Assembly (NCBI RefSeq): GCF_002632875.1 | Contig: NZ_NJCX01000017.1 | Coordinates: 34,952-98,951, forward strand | DNA length: 64,000 nt | Origin: Xenorhabdus kozodoii | Lineage (GTDB): Bacteria; Pseudomonadota; Gammaproteobacteria; Enterobacterales; Enterobacteriaceae | Direction: 5' to 3' | Part shown: positions 12,116 through 20,995 of the stretch, one piece after another | How the letters are laid out: each line of letters starts with the position of its first letter | How positions within the stretch are numbered: the first letter of the stretch is position 1 | Program-made: the position numbers and the translations under genes | The notes under the pieces: generated by a model | Databases searched by the model: none | Told to the model about the DNA's origin: nothing | Seen by the model: the letters and a program-made list of their open reading frames with translations, nothing else

Positions 12116-12133
12116 CCCGTTTTTGCAAACGGG
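12116..12133. terminator. Hairpin between rapA and polB
   Basis: CCCGTTT and AAACGGG form a 7-bp stem with a TTGC loop in the 214-base gap between polB and rapA, both leftward. No T-run follows on the minus strand, so a terminator function for polB is uncertain. Confidence 0.35.
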
Positions 12134-12209
12134 ATCACAAAAGTGCAGTGCCCATTAGAGGGGCGATATGTTAATTGAAGCCGAGCATGCCGTCACCTGC
12201 AAAAATCTA

Positions 12210-14558
12210 TTATTCGAAAGAGATGCGCATTTGCCCGGTTAACAGGGGCATAAAATCATCCTGAATAAAGGGCAGGATGGCATCAGCAATCGGCTTCAAT
12301 TGCTTATTGACATAGTGCTCATAATCGGGGGCAGAAGTTGGGTTCTCTAACGGCTCAGGGCCTGCCTGGGTGATGACGTAGTTGATCCAACCCCCATTTT
12401 GGTACTGTAACGGACGATGATGCTGTTGATTATACTCATCTGCCAAACGTGCCGCCCGAACATGGGGCGGCACGTTGCGCTGGTAATCAGACAGTTTACG
12501 GCGTAGTCGCTTACGATAAACCAGTCGGTCATCAAATTCCCCCGCCAGCGTCTTGGCAATATACTCACGGATATAATTTTGGTGCGATTGTTGATGAAAA
12601 ATCAGGGAATACAGCTCTTGCTGGAAAATTTGTGCCAGTGGTGTCCAGTCACTCCTGACCGTTTCCAACCCTTTGAAAATCACCTTATTACCGCTTAAAC
12701 CGGCATAACGTTTTTTACTGCCTTGTTCGGCACCGCGTACTGTTGGCATCAGGAAACGCCGATAGTGCGTTTCAAATTCCAGCTCCAGCGTACTGTCAAG
12801 ATTGAATTCAGTTTTGAGGTGATCGCGCCACCATTGGTTGACAAATTGCACCAAAGAACGCCCGATTTGGCTGGCTTCTTCCTCTGAATGGGGGCGTTTT
12901 AGCCAGACAAACGTGGAATCCGTATCGCCATAAATAACCTGATAACCTTGTGATTCGATTAACTCACGGGTTTGGTGCATGATTTTGTGACCACGCATCG
13001 TAATTGATGACGTCAGGCGAGGATCAAAAAAATGACAGCCGGAGGCGCCGAGCACACCATAAAAGGCATTCATAATGATTTTCAGGGCTTGGGAAAGAGG
13101 GGCATTTTGTTGCATTTTGGCTTTGTCGCGTGCCTGCCAGATTTGCGTGACGATACCCGGCAGGCAATGCTGCGTTCGGGAGAAAAACGCCTGACGAAAG
13201 CCGGGTACAGCATGTTCAATGTCGGGATTGGCCAGCCCTTCAACCATTCCGACCGGATCAATTAAAAAGGTGCGAATAATCGAAGGGTAGAGGCTCTTGT
13301 AATCCAGCACCAACACGGAATCGTATAACCCTGGGAACGAGTCCATCACAAAACCGCCGGGACTGTGATCATCGGAATAAGTGGGCTGAACGGGGGAAAC
13401 ATAGCCAATACGATGCATTTTGGGCAGATAAAGGTGCGTGAATGCCGCCACCGATCCCCCGTTGCGATCCACTGCCAACCCGGTTATCGTGGCGCGTTCT
13501 AATAAAAAAGCCATCAAATCTGCCTTTTCAAAAATACGATTAACCAGAAGACAATCCTGCAAATTATAGTGGGCGAGGGCAGGCTTATCCTGCTGAAAAC
13601 GGCGATTGATCTCATCCATGCGATCATAAGGATTATCGACGGCTTTTCCTTCCCCCAGAAGTTGTTGTGCCACATATTCGAGGCTAAAAGAAGGAAAATT
13701 CCAGGTTGCGGTTTTCAGGGCATCGATGCCATCAATAATCAGGCGGCCTTCTGCCGAGGCAAAAAAATGCCCCGGCTTGAAACCGTGTTCTCGCCATTCG
13801 AGCGGGGCCTTGTTGCGGCCAAATCTTAACGGCACATGGTAGCGTTCAGCATGTTGCTGTAACACCCGCAAATCAAACTGAACCAGGTTCCAGCCAATAA
13901 TGGCATCAGGATCGTACTGCGCCAACCATTCATTGAGTTTTTCCAGCATTATCGGACGACTGGCAACGTACTCTAGCTTGAAATCAAGCGCCGGTTGATG
14001 ACCCTTTTCCGGTCCTAACATCAAGACGGTTTTCTCGCCGCATCCCGCCAGGCCAATGGAATACAACTCCCCATGCTGGCTGGTTTCAATATCCAGTGAT
14101 ACCCATTTCAAATCAGGCCGATAAGTGGGATGGGGCTTCATCTGATAACTGCCATCGCCTTTCTGACTAAACCAGACCGGGGCAGTAATAAAGCGCTCCA
14201 TCATAAATCTGTCGGGTGGGCGAATATCGGCTTCATACAGGGGAATGTTCTGTGCTTTGAAAACTTTTTCCAGATGTTGCAATTGGTGGTAATGCAGACA
14301 ATACAAGGCAGAAACAGGCTGCCGATTGAAATCTTTCAACGGCAATGCCGTTAATTCGCAGTGCCGTTCTTGAGTGAGTAGCGGTTTCACTTTAGGTAAC
14401 TCATGCTGAGGAACGAAGGCGACCGCTTTTTGGCGGGGGATCGTAATGCGGCGTGCACCCGCCTCTGTCGCCAGCCAGTACACCAACTCGATACCCGATG
14501 GCGTCTCTTTCCAATGACGGGTCAGGATAAAACCTTGTTCAACTTGATTGATCTGCAT
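12210..14558 (-). CDS. polB: DNA polymerase II
   Basis: Pol II is a family B polymerase used in damage tolerance and replication restart, and is SOS-induced in E. coli. The 782-residue protein contains the 3'-5' exonuclease motifs (SLDIETS near residue 155, the [11 protein letters not shown]xo II box, YNLQDCLL Exo III) and the polymerase motifs [10 protein letters not shown] and YGDTDSTF. Length equals E. coli Pol II. It is followed by rapA, as in E. coli. A damaged LexA-like site lies about 66 bases upstream. Confidence 0.97.
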   Translation of the reverse strand: MQINQVEQGFILTRHWKETPSGIELVYWLATEAGARRITIPRQKAVAFVPQHELPKVKPLLTQERHCELTALPLKDFNRQPVSALYCLHYHQLQHLEKVFKAQNIPLYEADIRPPDRFMMERFITAPVWFSQKGDGSYQMKPHPTYRPDLKWVSLDIETSQHGELYSIGLAGCGEKTVLMLGPEKGHQPALDFKLEYVASRPIMLEKLNEWLAQYDPDAIIGWNLVQFDLRVLQQHAERYHVPLRFGRNKAPLEWREHGFKPGHFFASAEGRLIIDGIDALKTATWNFPSFSLEYVAQQLLGEGKAVDNPYDRMDEINRRFQQDKPALAHYNLQDCLLVNRIFEKADLMAFLLERATITGLAVDRNGGSVAAFTHLYLPKMHRIGYVSPVQPTYSDDHSPGGFVMDSFPGLYDSVLVLDYKSLYPSIIRTFLIDPVGMVEGLANPDIEHAVPGFRQAFFSRTQHCLPGIVTQIWQARDKAKMQQNAPLSQALKIIMNAFYGVLGASGCHFFDPRLTSSITMRGHKIMHQTRELIESQGYQVIYGDTDSTFVWLKRPHSEEEASQIGRSLVQFVNQWWRDHLKTEFNLDSTLELEFETHYRRFLMPTVRGAEQGSKKRYAGLSGNKVIFKGLETVRSDWTPLAQIFQQELYSLIFHQQSHQNYIREYIAKTLAGEFDDRLVYRKRLRRKLSDYQRNVPPHVRAARLADEYNQQHHRPLQYQNGGWINYVITQAGPEPLENPTSAPDYEHYVNKQLKPIADAILPFIQDDFMPLLTGQMRISFE

Positions 14559-14623
14559 AATCTTTTTCTTATGGAAAATCAGACAAATTTAGTGACGGGG
14601 TCATTTCAATCATAGCATTGCTT

Positions 14624-14639
14624 ATGGTTATTTATACAG
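14624..14639 (-). promoter_or_regulatory. polB: Possible LexA box upstream of polB
   Basis: The minus strand reads CTGTATAAATAACCAT, preceded by TA. The left half fits the LexA consensus CTG-N10-CAG perfectly, but the last triplet is CAT instead of CAG. E. coli polB is LexA-regulated, which makes the position plausible. Confidence 0.4.
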
Positions 14640-14663
14640 TATTTTGTGTTAGATTATTTTTTA

Positions 14664-14749
14664 TATACCTGACGCTTTTCAAAATGTGCCTGATATCTCC
14701 CTGCGCTGCGGGGGAAATATAAGACGCATCTTGAAAGGCGATGGGTATA
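14664..14749. repeat. MITE-like palindromic repeat, copy D (near-perfect palindrome)
   Basis: An 86-base imperfect palindrome starts TATACCTGACGCTTTTCAA and ends TTGAAAGGCGATGGGTATA. Its centre is CTCCCTGCGCTGCGGGGGA. The right half (ATATAAGACGCATCTTGAAAGGCGAT) is the same as the right half of the copy at 45853-45957, but here the left half is its own inverse. It lies in the AT-rich gap between polB and the glycosyltransferase gene. Confidence 0.8.
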
Positions 14750-14754
14750 TATCC

Positions 14755-14775
14755 TTGTTCCTCCACGAGGAACAA
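14755..14775. terminator. Strong hairpin downstream of the palindromic repeat
   Basis: TTGTTCCTC and GAGGAACAA form a perfect 9-bp stem with a CAC loop, directly after the repeat. There is no T-run, so it may be structural or part of a larger mobile repeat. Confidence 0.4.
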
Positions 14776-14955
14776 TAAGGGAGTGTCCTGAAATTTTTAC
14801 GTGTTATTTAGCGGGGATACTCACTCTATTAAATTATCAGGAATATGAATTGTTTTTTATTATATAAGTCACTTTTGTTGTTATGTTTAATTGGGTAATA
14901 TCCCCTCGATTTTTTACTGAAAAAATTAAACATTAATGACATCTGGTAAATATTG
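14776..14955. other. AT-rich leader of the glycosyltransferase gene
   Basis: This completes the 397-base gap between polB and the next gene. It is markedly AT-rich, with runs such as TTTTTTATTATATAAG. I see no open frame, tRNA or clear promoter that I can place with confidence. Confidence 0.5.
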
Positions 14956-16659
14956 ATGAATACCCCCAATAAACTGACTCAAACAGATATTAAAGCCTTA
15001 CTCTTATTTATCGCTTTCACGTTACTGTATTTATTACCGGGTGTTTATGGACATACGCCCTGGAAACAAGATGAAAATTACAGTTTCGGCATGATTCATA
15101 CCATGTATGAAACAGGGAATTGGTTGGTCACAATGAACGCGGGGCAGCCTTTTATGGAAAAACCGCCCTTATATTATTGGACGGCCGCTTCATTTATTCA
15201 TTTGTTATCCCCTTGGCTTCCAATGCACGATGCCGCCAGAACCGCTTCGTTATTTTTTTCGGTGATCAATTTTTCCTTTTTTATTTTGTTGGCGCGTCGC
15301 GTATTTGATGTCAAAAACTTTACAGACCATCGAATATGGATAGCGTTTGCTTTATATGCCAGCGCCCCCGGATTGGTTCGTCACAGCCACGATATGTTTA
15401 CTGATACCGCATTGATGACAGGAACCACTATCGGGTTATATGGCTTATTGGGACTCATCAAAAACGAAAAAACCGCGTATTCCTGTTTATGGTTAATTAT
15501 TGGCACGGCGGTAACCCTTTTATCAAAAGGGGTGTTTATTCCGGGATTATTATGGTGTTGCCTTATTCTGGCGCCTATTTTCCTTAAGCATTGTCGAACC
15601 CGACAATATTGGCTAAATGCTTTATTCTCAGGCATCATTGCGCTGGTTTTAATCCTGCCTTGGCCAATGATGTTACTGATTGAACATCCTGATTTATTTA
15701 AGATCTGGCTTTGGGATAACAATATCGGCCGCTTTTTAGGTTTTTCCGTGGATGATCTTGGGGCAAGGGGAAATTTAACCATGATCCCTGAGGCGGTGTT
15801 ACTGTTTGCCTTGCCATCGGGAATATTGGCTTTTATCTTCATATTGACAAATCCAATTAAAATTTTGTCGGATAAACATTATTTCCTGTGTGCGGCTTTT
15901 GTTGTATTAGGGGTGGTGTTATTACAAATATCCGCCTCTGGCCGGGCATTATATTTACTGCCTTTTATTGCCCCCATGGCGATCTTGGCGACAGGCATTT
16001 TTATTAAAATACCGCAAATCGCTCATAAATATTTCACCCTATTTTCTTCCCTATTTTGGTCTGCCCTGATCCTATTTTTATGGACGTGCTATTTTTTATC
16101 CCTTTCCCCTGATTATAAACATTGGCTAACCCCGTTTAGCCGATGGTTGCCAATGGATTATCAGATGCATTTTTCGGGATTTATTGTCGTTATCGCTGCC
16201 TTGATAACGATGGTATGGATAGCCAAAAATTGTCTTCTTGCTAAATCCCCGGCCTTACGCGCTGCCCAAACTTGGGTTTTGGGTATCGCTACGGTTTGGG
16301 GATTAGTGTTTACGTTATTTGTTGGCTGGATTGATTACACCAAGGGATATAAAGGGACATTTCTTGACCTAAAACAGAAATTAGCCGACGTGTATAAAGA
16401 TAATGACTGTATGGCATCGTATTATATTGGGGAATCTGAAGCGCCCATGCTGTATTACTTTGCCCAGGTTTTGCATCAACAACAGAGTCAATTTGAAACG
16501 CCTGAAAAATGTGATTGGTTGATTGTCTTATCCGAAGAAATAGCCCCAGCCCCTGAGGGAATGGCACTATTTTGGCATGGACATCGGCCAAATCGCGATC
16601 GCGAGAATTTAGTGGTTTATCGGAAAGTGGCATTAGGGGACGTAAAAAACAATCAATAA
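14956..16659 (+). CDS. GT39/ArnT-like membrane glycosyltransferase
   Basis: The protein is a polytopic inner-membrane enzyme of the polyprenyl-phosphate-dependent mannosyltransferase/ArnT superfamily, which moves a sugar from a lipid carrier onto a periplasmic acceptor. The 567 residues show about a dozen hydrophobic helices and, after the first helix, the hallmark acidic pair D39-E40 in WKQDENYSFG, followed by EKPPLYYW. It is not clearly ArnT itself and lacks the arn operon context, so the acceptor is unknown. The start is taken as ATG 14956; a TTG lies one codon before. It stands alone between polB and thiQ, where E. coli has the arabinose genes. Local base composition is AT-rich. Confidence 0.8.
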   Translation: MNTPNKLTQTDIKALLLFIAFTLLYLLPGVYGHTPWKQDENYSFGMIHTMYETGNWLVTMNAGQPFMEKPPLYYWTAASFIHLLSPWLPMHDAARTASLFFSVINFSFFILLARRVFDVKNFTDHRIWIAFALYASAPGLVRHSHDMFTDTALMTGTTIGLYGLLGLIKNEKTAYSCLWLIIGTAVTLLSKGVFIPGLLWCCLILAPIFLKHCRTRQYWLNALFSGIIALVLILPWPMMLLIEHPDLFKIWLWDNNIGRFLGFSVDDLGARGNLTMIPEAVLLFALPSGILAFIFILTNPIKILSDKHYFLCAAFVVLGVVLLQISASGRALYLLPFIAPMAILATGIFIKIPQIAHKYFTLFSSLFWSALILFLWTCYFLSLSPDYKHWLTPFSRWLPMDYQMHFSGFIVVIAALITMVWIAKNCLLAKSPALRAAQTWVLGIATVWGLVFTLFVGWIDYTKGYKGTFLDLKQKLADVYKDNDCMASYYIGESEAPMLYYFAQVLHQQQSQFETPEKCDWLIVLSEEIAPAPEGMALFWHGHRPNRDRENLVVYRKVALGDVKNNQ

Positions 16660-16673
16660 AGAGGTATTGGATG

Positions 16674-16695
16674 AGTGGCCGTTTAAACGGCCACT
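16674..16695. terminator. Palindromic hairpin after the glycosyltransferase gene
   Basis: AGTGGCCG-TTTAAA-CGGCCACT is a perfect 22-base palindrome 15 bases after the stop codon. There is no strong T-run, but the position supports a transcript end. Confidence 0.55.
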
Positions 16696-16745
16696 AGGTT
16701 ATAGGTAGATACATAAATAATAGTTCATTATTGCGTGATACCCAT

Positions 16746-16785
16746 AATAAGGCAGGCAGATTACCATGATCTTCCTGCCTTTATT
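16746..16785 (-). terminator. Terminator of the thiBPQ operon
   Basis: AATAAGGCAGG pairs with CCTGCCTTTATT around a 17-base loop, beginning 5 bases after the thiQ stop on the minus strand. The stem base is A/T-rich, consistent with an intrinsic terminator usable in both directions. Confidence 0.6.
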
Positions 16786-16789
16786 CAAA

Positions 16790-17485
16790 TCAACCGATCC
16801 CCAAAATCACCGCCTCAGCCGCTTCCCCACTCACCAACTTTTCCGTTGCACCATCGTAATGAATTTTTCCATCCACAATCAGCAAAGAACGCGGAGCGAT
16901 TTTGGCGGCATCGTTAAGATGATGGGACACCATCAATAGCGTGATTTGGCGTTCACTGCATATTTGATCCAGCAACGCCAGCATCTCATTGCGTAAAGCC
17001 GGATCAAGTGCTGAAAAGGGTTCATCCAGCAATAAAATCGGTTGATGGCGGACTAAACAACGTGCCAACGCGGCTCGCTGACGTTGCCCGCCAGAAAGTT
17101 GGGCGGGCAGGCGCGATAAACACGCCTCCAGCGACACCTGGGCGGCAATTTGTTGCAGCATTTCCTTTTGTTCTGCACTTAACCGCAAGCCAGGATGTAA
17201 TCCTAAGCCAATATTTTGTGCAATGGTTAAATGGGAAAACAGGTTATTTTCCTGAAATAACATCGAAACCGGTCGTCTGGAAGGGGACGTATTCGTATGG
17301 TTTACACCATCCAGCCAAATATCACCGTGTTCTGGAAACTGGAAACCCGCCATCAAACTGAGTAATGTGCTTTTCCCCGCCCCGCTTGGGCCGAGGATCG
17401 CAATGCGTTCACCGGCTTTTACGCTTACATTAAAATGCATGGCAAAGTGTTCATAAGTATAAATGACATTTTCAAGTTTAATCAT
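16790..17485 (-). CDS. thiQ: Thiamine ABC transporter ATPase ThiQ
   Basis: ThiQ powers uptake of thiamine and its phosphates through ThiP, fed by the periplasmic ThiB. With the start at 17485 ([11 protein letters not shown]) it is 231 residues, the family size; the longer GTG/ATG reading upstream would overlap thiP much more. Walker A is GPSGAGKST, the signature [15 protein letters not shown] and Walker [13 protein letters not shown], followed by the H-loop VSHHLND. It overlaps the thiP stop by 8 bases, so the two are probably translationally coupled. Confidence 0.95.
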   Translation of the reverse strand: MIKLENVIYTYEHFAMHFNVSVKAGERIAILGPSGAGKSTLLSLMAGFQFPEHGDIWLDGVNHTNTSPSRRPVSMLFQENNLFSHLTIAQNIGLGLHPGLRLSAEQKEMLQQIAAQVSLEACLSRLPAQLSGGQRQRAALARCLVRHQPILLLDEPFSALDPALRNEMLALLDQICSERQITLLMVSHHLNDAAKIAPRSLLIVDGKIHYDGATEKLVSGEAAEAVILGIG

Positions 17486-19082
17486 GGCGTCGGCTCGGTA
17501 AGCGTTCAATCACAGTGAATAACATAAAACACAGTAGCAGCAGCAGGAATGCGGTCACTGCCCCTTCCTGACTGCGATATGCCCCAATTTGCTGGTAAAG
17601 GTAATAAGGCAACGTGCGGAAATCTTCATTGCCAAATAAGGCGACCACGCCAAAATCCCCAATGGATAAGACACAGGCGAAAGCCAATGCCTGCGCCAAT
17701 GGCGTTTTTAATGCTTTAAACTCGATCAAATACAGGCGCTGAATGCCTTGAATATTTAAGGAGCGACAGAGCGGATTGTAACGCCCTGCCAGATCGCGCA
17801 TTGGGTTTTCCAAGACTTTTAAGGCGTAGGGGATCGCCATCAATGCGTTGGTCAGGATAACCAACCCGTAAGGGGCTTGAGGTATACCCAAAGTGGTGTT
17901 CAGCAGGAGAAAAAAGCCGGTGGCAAGGACAATGCCCGGCATGGCGAGGATCAACAACCCGCTGGTTTCCATCGCCTGTCCCCAGCGCGGGGAATGACGT
18001 AAGCGTAATTCGCGGCTGCTCCATAGCAACATCATGGTGAGAATAACGCACAGCAGCCCGGCACCCAGCGCAATCATGATCGAAGTTGCAAGAGCCTGCC
18101 ATAAAGCCGGTTGGCTTAAGACACCCAAAATATCACGGTTCAGGCCATCAACGATCACCGCCAATAACGGGGGAAATAACAGCAGTAACGCCAAGCCAAT
18201 CAGTAAACCATCCGATAATTTTTGCCACCATGAATCCTGTGGATTACGCCATTGTTGTTGGTGCCCATAACCCACGGCAAGTGCGCCTTTCAGTTTTTGG
18301 CTAAGGAGCACCAAACCGAGGCAACAAAAAAGCTGTATCAAGGCAAGCAGGGCGGCATGACCAAGATCGTAGTCGTAACTGAGAGCCTGATAAATGGCAA
18401 GTTCAATGGTCGTTGCCGCCGGGCCACCGCCAAGGGCAAGGACAGTCGCGAAACTGGCAAAGCACAGCATAAAAATCAGGGCGCCAGTCGGTAAAATTTG
18501 GCGGCGCAGATAAGGCCACTCGATAAAACGAAAATGTTGCCATTCACTCATCCCTAGCTGGGCGGCGAGTTGGCGCTGCTCAATGGCAATATTTTCCAGC
18601 GATTGCAGCAATAATCGGGTTGCCATTGGCATATTGAAGAAAATATGTGCCAGCAAAATTCCCTGTAGCCCATAAGGTGTAAAACGATATTCAATGCCTA
18701 CCCATTGGGCAATATGGGCTAACCAACCGGCTTGACCATAAACCGTGAGGATACCAAACAGGGCAACCAAAACAGGAAGAACCAATGTCATGGCGCATAA
18801 GCGCAGAAAAAGTGTCTTGCCGGGAAAATGGCGTCGGTAAAGCGCCCGTGCCAGAAAAATGGCGGGGATGACCGATAAGACGGCAGATAAGAAGGCCTGC
18901 CAGAAAGTGAATCGAATCACATGCCAAAGATAGCCGTCATTCAAAAACATTTGCCAATGGCTGTCAGGCGCATTGAGCCACAGCGTCCCGAATGCGGCCA
19001 GGGCAACCAGAATTAACAGGCCGGAGGCAATTACCCCCGGCAATAACCAGCCCGCGATTAACGGCTTACAGCGCTTTGCCAT
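17478..19082 (-). CDS. thiP: Thiamine ABC transporter permease ThiP
   Basis: ThiP is the fused, two-repeat inner-membrane permease of the thiamine importer. With the start at ATG 19082 ([16 protein letters not shown]) it is 534 residues, like E. coli ThiP (536). About 12 transmembrane segments are visible, with the two binding-protein-dependent transport EAA-like loops ([18 protein letters not shown] in the first half, [15 protein letters not shown] in the second). The start lies within the 3' end of thiB, overlapping by 25 bases. Confidence 0.95.
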   Translation of the reverse strand: MAKRCKPLIAGWLLPGVIASGLLILVALAAFGTLWLNAPDSHWQMFLNDGYLWHVIRFTFWQAFLSAVLSVIPAIFLARALYRRHFPGKTLFLRLCAMTLVLPVLVALFGILTVYGQAGWLAHIAQWVGIEYRFTPYGLQGILLAHIFFNMPMATRLLLQSLENIAIEQRQLAAQLGMSEWQHFRFIEWPYLRRQILPTGALIFMLCFASFATVLALGGGPAATTIELAIYQALSYDYDLGHAALLALIQLFCCLGLVLLSQKLKGALAVGYGHQQQWRNPQDSWWQKLSDGLLIGLALLLLFPPLLAVIVDGLNRDILGVLSQPALWQALATSIMIALGAGLLCVILTMMLLWSSRELRLRHSPRWGQAMETSGLLILAMPGIVLATGFFLLLNTTLGIPQAPYGLVILTNALMAIPYALKVLENPMRDLAGRYNPLCRSLNIQGIQRLYLIEFKALKTPLAQALAFACVLSIGDFGVVALFGNEDFRTLPYYLYQQIGAYRSQEGAVTAFLLLLLCFMLFTVIERLPSRRHD

Positions 19083-20071
19083 GTACGGATCCATTGTGTA
19101 CGGTGTTTTGCGACATCATCTGCGTTGAATAGCAAAGATTTTTCAGGAACGGGAAGTTGGTTGAAAACCTCCGGCAAGGGAATATCAATCACGGGATACA
19201 TCCATTGGGTGGTGGGAAGCACTTGCTGAAATGCTGGCGAAATCATGAAACGCATGAACTTTTGTGCCAATTCTGGCTGTTTGCTTGAGGCTAACTGGGC
19301 GGCCACTTCAACCTGCAAGTAGTGGCCTTCCTTGAAGATGGCGGCAGCGTAGTTATCTTTTTTCTCTGACATAATGTGATAGCCCGGTGATGTGGTATAG
19401 CTCAGCACCATATCCCCCTCGCCTTTCAAAAACAGCCCATAGGCTTCACTCCAGCCTTTCGTGACCGTGAGGGTTTTTTTGGCCACTTTCTGCCACTCCT
19501 GAGCGGCCTTGTCGCCATAGAGATCTTGCATCCAGAGCAGTAACCCTAAGCCTGGGGTGCTGGTGCGGGGATCTTGGTAAATAATCTTCCAATTCTGGTG
19601 ACTATTGATTAATTCATCCATACTTTTGGGTGGATGAGGCAGGGTGTTTTTGTTGTAAATAAAGGCAAAATAGCCGTAATCGTAAGGAATAAACGTCGTA
19701 TTATTCCATGCGATGGGTAATTTCAGGTGTGAGGTATCGACGTGGCTTGGTGTGAATAACCCGGTTTGCTGGGCGGCTTGGATCAGATTGTTATCCAGTC
19801 CCAGTATAATATCGGCGGGGGTTTTTTTGCCTTCCATCCTCAAACGGTTCAGCAAAGATACCCCATCTTCCAATGCCACAAGTTTCAGTTCACAGCGACA
19901 TTCTGCTTCAAAGGCTTTTTTGATGGCAGGCCCTGGTCCCCATTCAGAGGCAAATGAGTCATAAGTGTAAACGGTCAAAGTTGGTTTTATTTGGGCTGTC
20001 TGGGCGAAGAGAGGGAGGGAAATAGACAGCATGCTGATAGCAATAAAGCGATAAAATAATTTCTTAAACAC
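19058..20071 (-). CDS. thiB: Thiamine/TPP-binding periplasmic protein ThiB
   Basis: ThiB captures thiamine, thiamine phosphate and TPP for ThiPQ. The family core is clear: LTVYTYDSFASEWGPGP, LKLVALEDGVSLLNRLR, PYDYGYFAF, YQDPRTSTPGLGLLLW and VTKGWSEAYGLFLKGEGD. I chose the GTG at 20071, because a canonical AAAGGAG sits seven bases before it. An upstream in-frame GTG at 20092 would bury that ribosome site inside the gene and give an overlong signal peptide. The chosen 337-residue precursor has a signal peptide ending near LPLFA. It is first in thiBPQ, behind a TPP riboswitch. Confidence 0.95.
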   Translation of the reverse strand: MFKKLFYRFIAISMLSISLPLFAQTAQIKPTLTVYTYDSFASEWGPGPAIKKAFEAECRCELKLVALEDGVSLLNRLRMEGKKTPADIILGLDNNLIQAAQQTGLFTPSHVDTSHLKLPIAWNNTTFIPYDYGYFAFIYNKNTLPHPPKSMDELINSHQNWKIIYQDPRTSTPGLGLLLWMQDLYGDKAAQEWQKVAKKTLTVTKGWSEAYGLFLKGEGDMVLSYTTSPGYHIMSEKKDNYAAAIFKEGHYLQVEVAAQLASSKQPELAQKFMRFMISPAFQQVLPTTQWMYPVIDIPLPEVFNQLPVPEKSLLFNADDVAKHRTQWIRTWQSAVSR

Positions 20072-20246
20072 TTTGCGCTCCTTTAGTTGCACGTATAAAT
20101 AATTACAAATATTAATAGATGCAACATCAATAATTATTAATATTGATGGTTAAAAAATTAATGATCAATGTCTGTCATTAGCAGATGGCAAAGGATCTGA
20201 GAAGGAGCTAAATGAAAATTACATCTGTGATATCAATGATTAGCGG

Positions 20247-20334
20247 CTCAAATCCCTACGACGGTACTAACCGGTTCAGGTTCGACGGGTTTGTTCTCAG
20301 CAGTCCTGTTTTGCAACAGCCGCACCCCGTTGAG
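20247..20334 (-). promoter_or_regulatory. TPP (THI-element) riboswitch
   Basis: On the minus strand the leader of thiB carries the conserved TPP-aptamer parts in order: CTCAACGGGGTGC (P1/P2), the CTGCTGAGA core with AAACCCGT, GAACCTGAACCGGTTAGTACC and the closing GTAGGGATTTGAG. The first and last bases pair to form P1. It lies about 175 bases upstream of the thiB start. In this group of bacteria such elements usually repress translation or transcription when TPP is abundant. Confidence 0.96.
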
Positions 20335-20455
20335 ATGGCGGTATTGTAGAGACTTCGGTGACATCTGCAAAGTCCAATCATAGAGGTTTACCGCTTGAGG
20401 TGAGTGTGAAACAATTAGCTATCTTTTTAAATTTGTTATATCGAGAGGTAGTCTG

Positions 20456-20986
20456 GTGATCGATGATGATGGCTACCGCCCGAATGTAGGAATTGTAATT
20501 TGTAATCGCCAAGGGCAAGTTCTGTGGGCCCGCCGTTATGGGCAACATTCCTGGCAGTTTCCTCAGGGGGGTATCAATCCAGGGGAATCACCAGAGCAAG
20601 CGATGTATCGCGAGTTGTTCGAAGAAGTTGGTTTAAGTCGCAAAGATGTCCGGGTTCTCGCCTCGACCCGGAGTTGGTTGCGTTACAAATTACCCAAGCG
20701 TTTGGTGCGTTGGGATACAAAGCCCGTCTGTATTGGGCAAAAGCAACGTTGGTTTTTATTGCAGTTATTGTGTGACGAAGCCGATATTAATGTGCAGCGC
20801 AGTAAGGCACCGGAGTTTGATGGTTGGCGTTGGGTCAGTTATTGGTATCCTGTCCGGCAGGTCGTTTCTTTTAAACGAGACGTGTATCGCCGCGTGATGA
20901 AAGAATTCTCTTCGATTGTGATGTCAACGCAGGAGCCTGTTTCATTATTACATTCACCTTATTTATATCGCCGTAGGAAAAGTTAG
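20456..20986 (+). CDS. rppH: RNA pyrophosphohydrolase RppH
   Basis: RppH removes pyrophosphate from mRNA 5' ends and so starts RNase E decay. The 176-residue protein begins [14 protein letters not shown] and contains the Nudix box from about residue 37, with key residues in [11 protein letters not shown] and RELFEEVGL. The C-terminal [14 protein letters not shown] is characteristic. It starts with GTG, as in E. coli, after the SD-like sequence GAGAGG. It is followed 9 bases later by ptsP, the usual pairing. Confidence 0.97.
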   Translation: MIDDDGYRPNVGIVICNRQGQVLWARRYGQHSWQFPQGGINPGESPEQAMYRELFEEVGLSRKDVRVLASTRSWLRYKLPKRLVRWDTKPVCIGQKQRWFLLQLLCDEADINVQRSKAPEFDGWRWVSYWYPVRQVVSFKRDVYRRVMKEFSSIVMSTQEPVSLLHSPYLYRRRKS

Positions 20987-20995
20987 GTCATTGCT

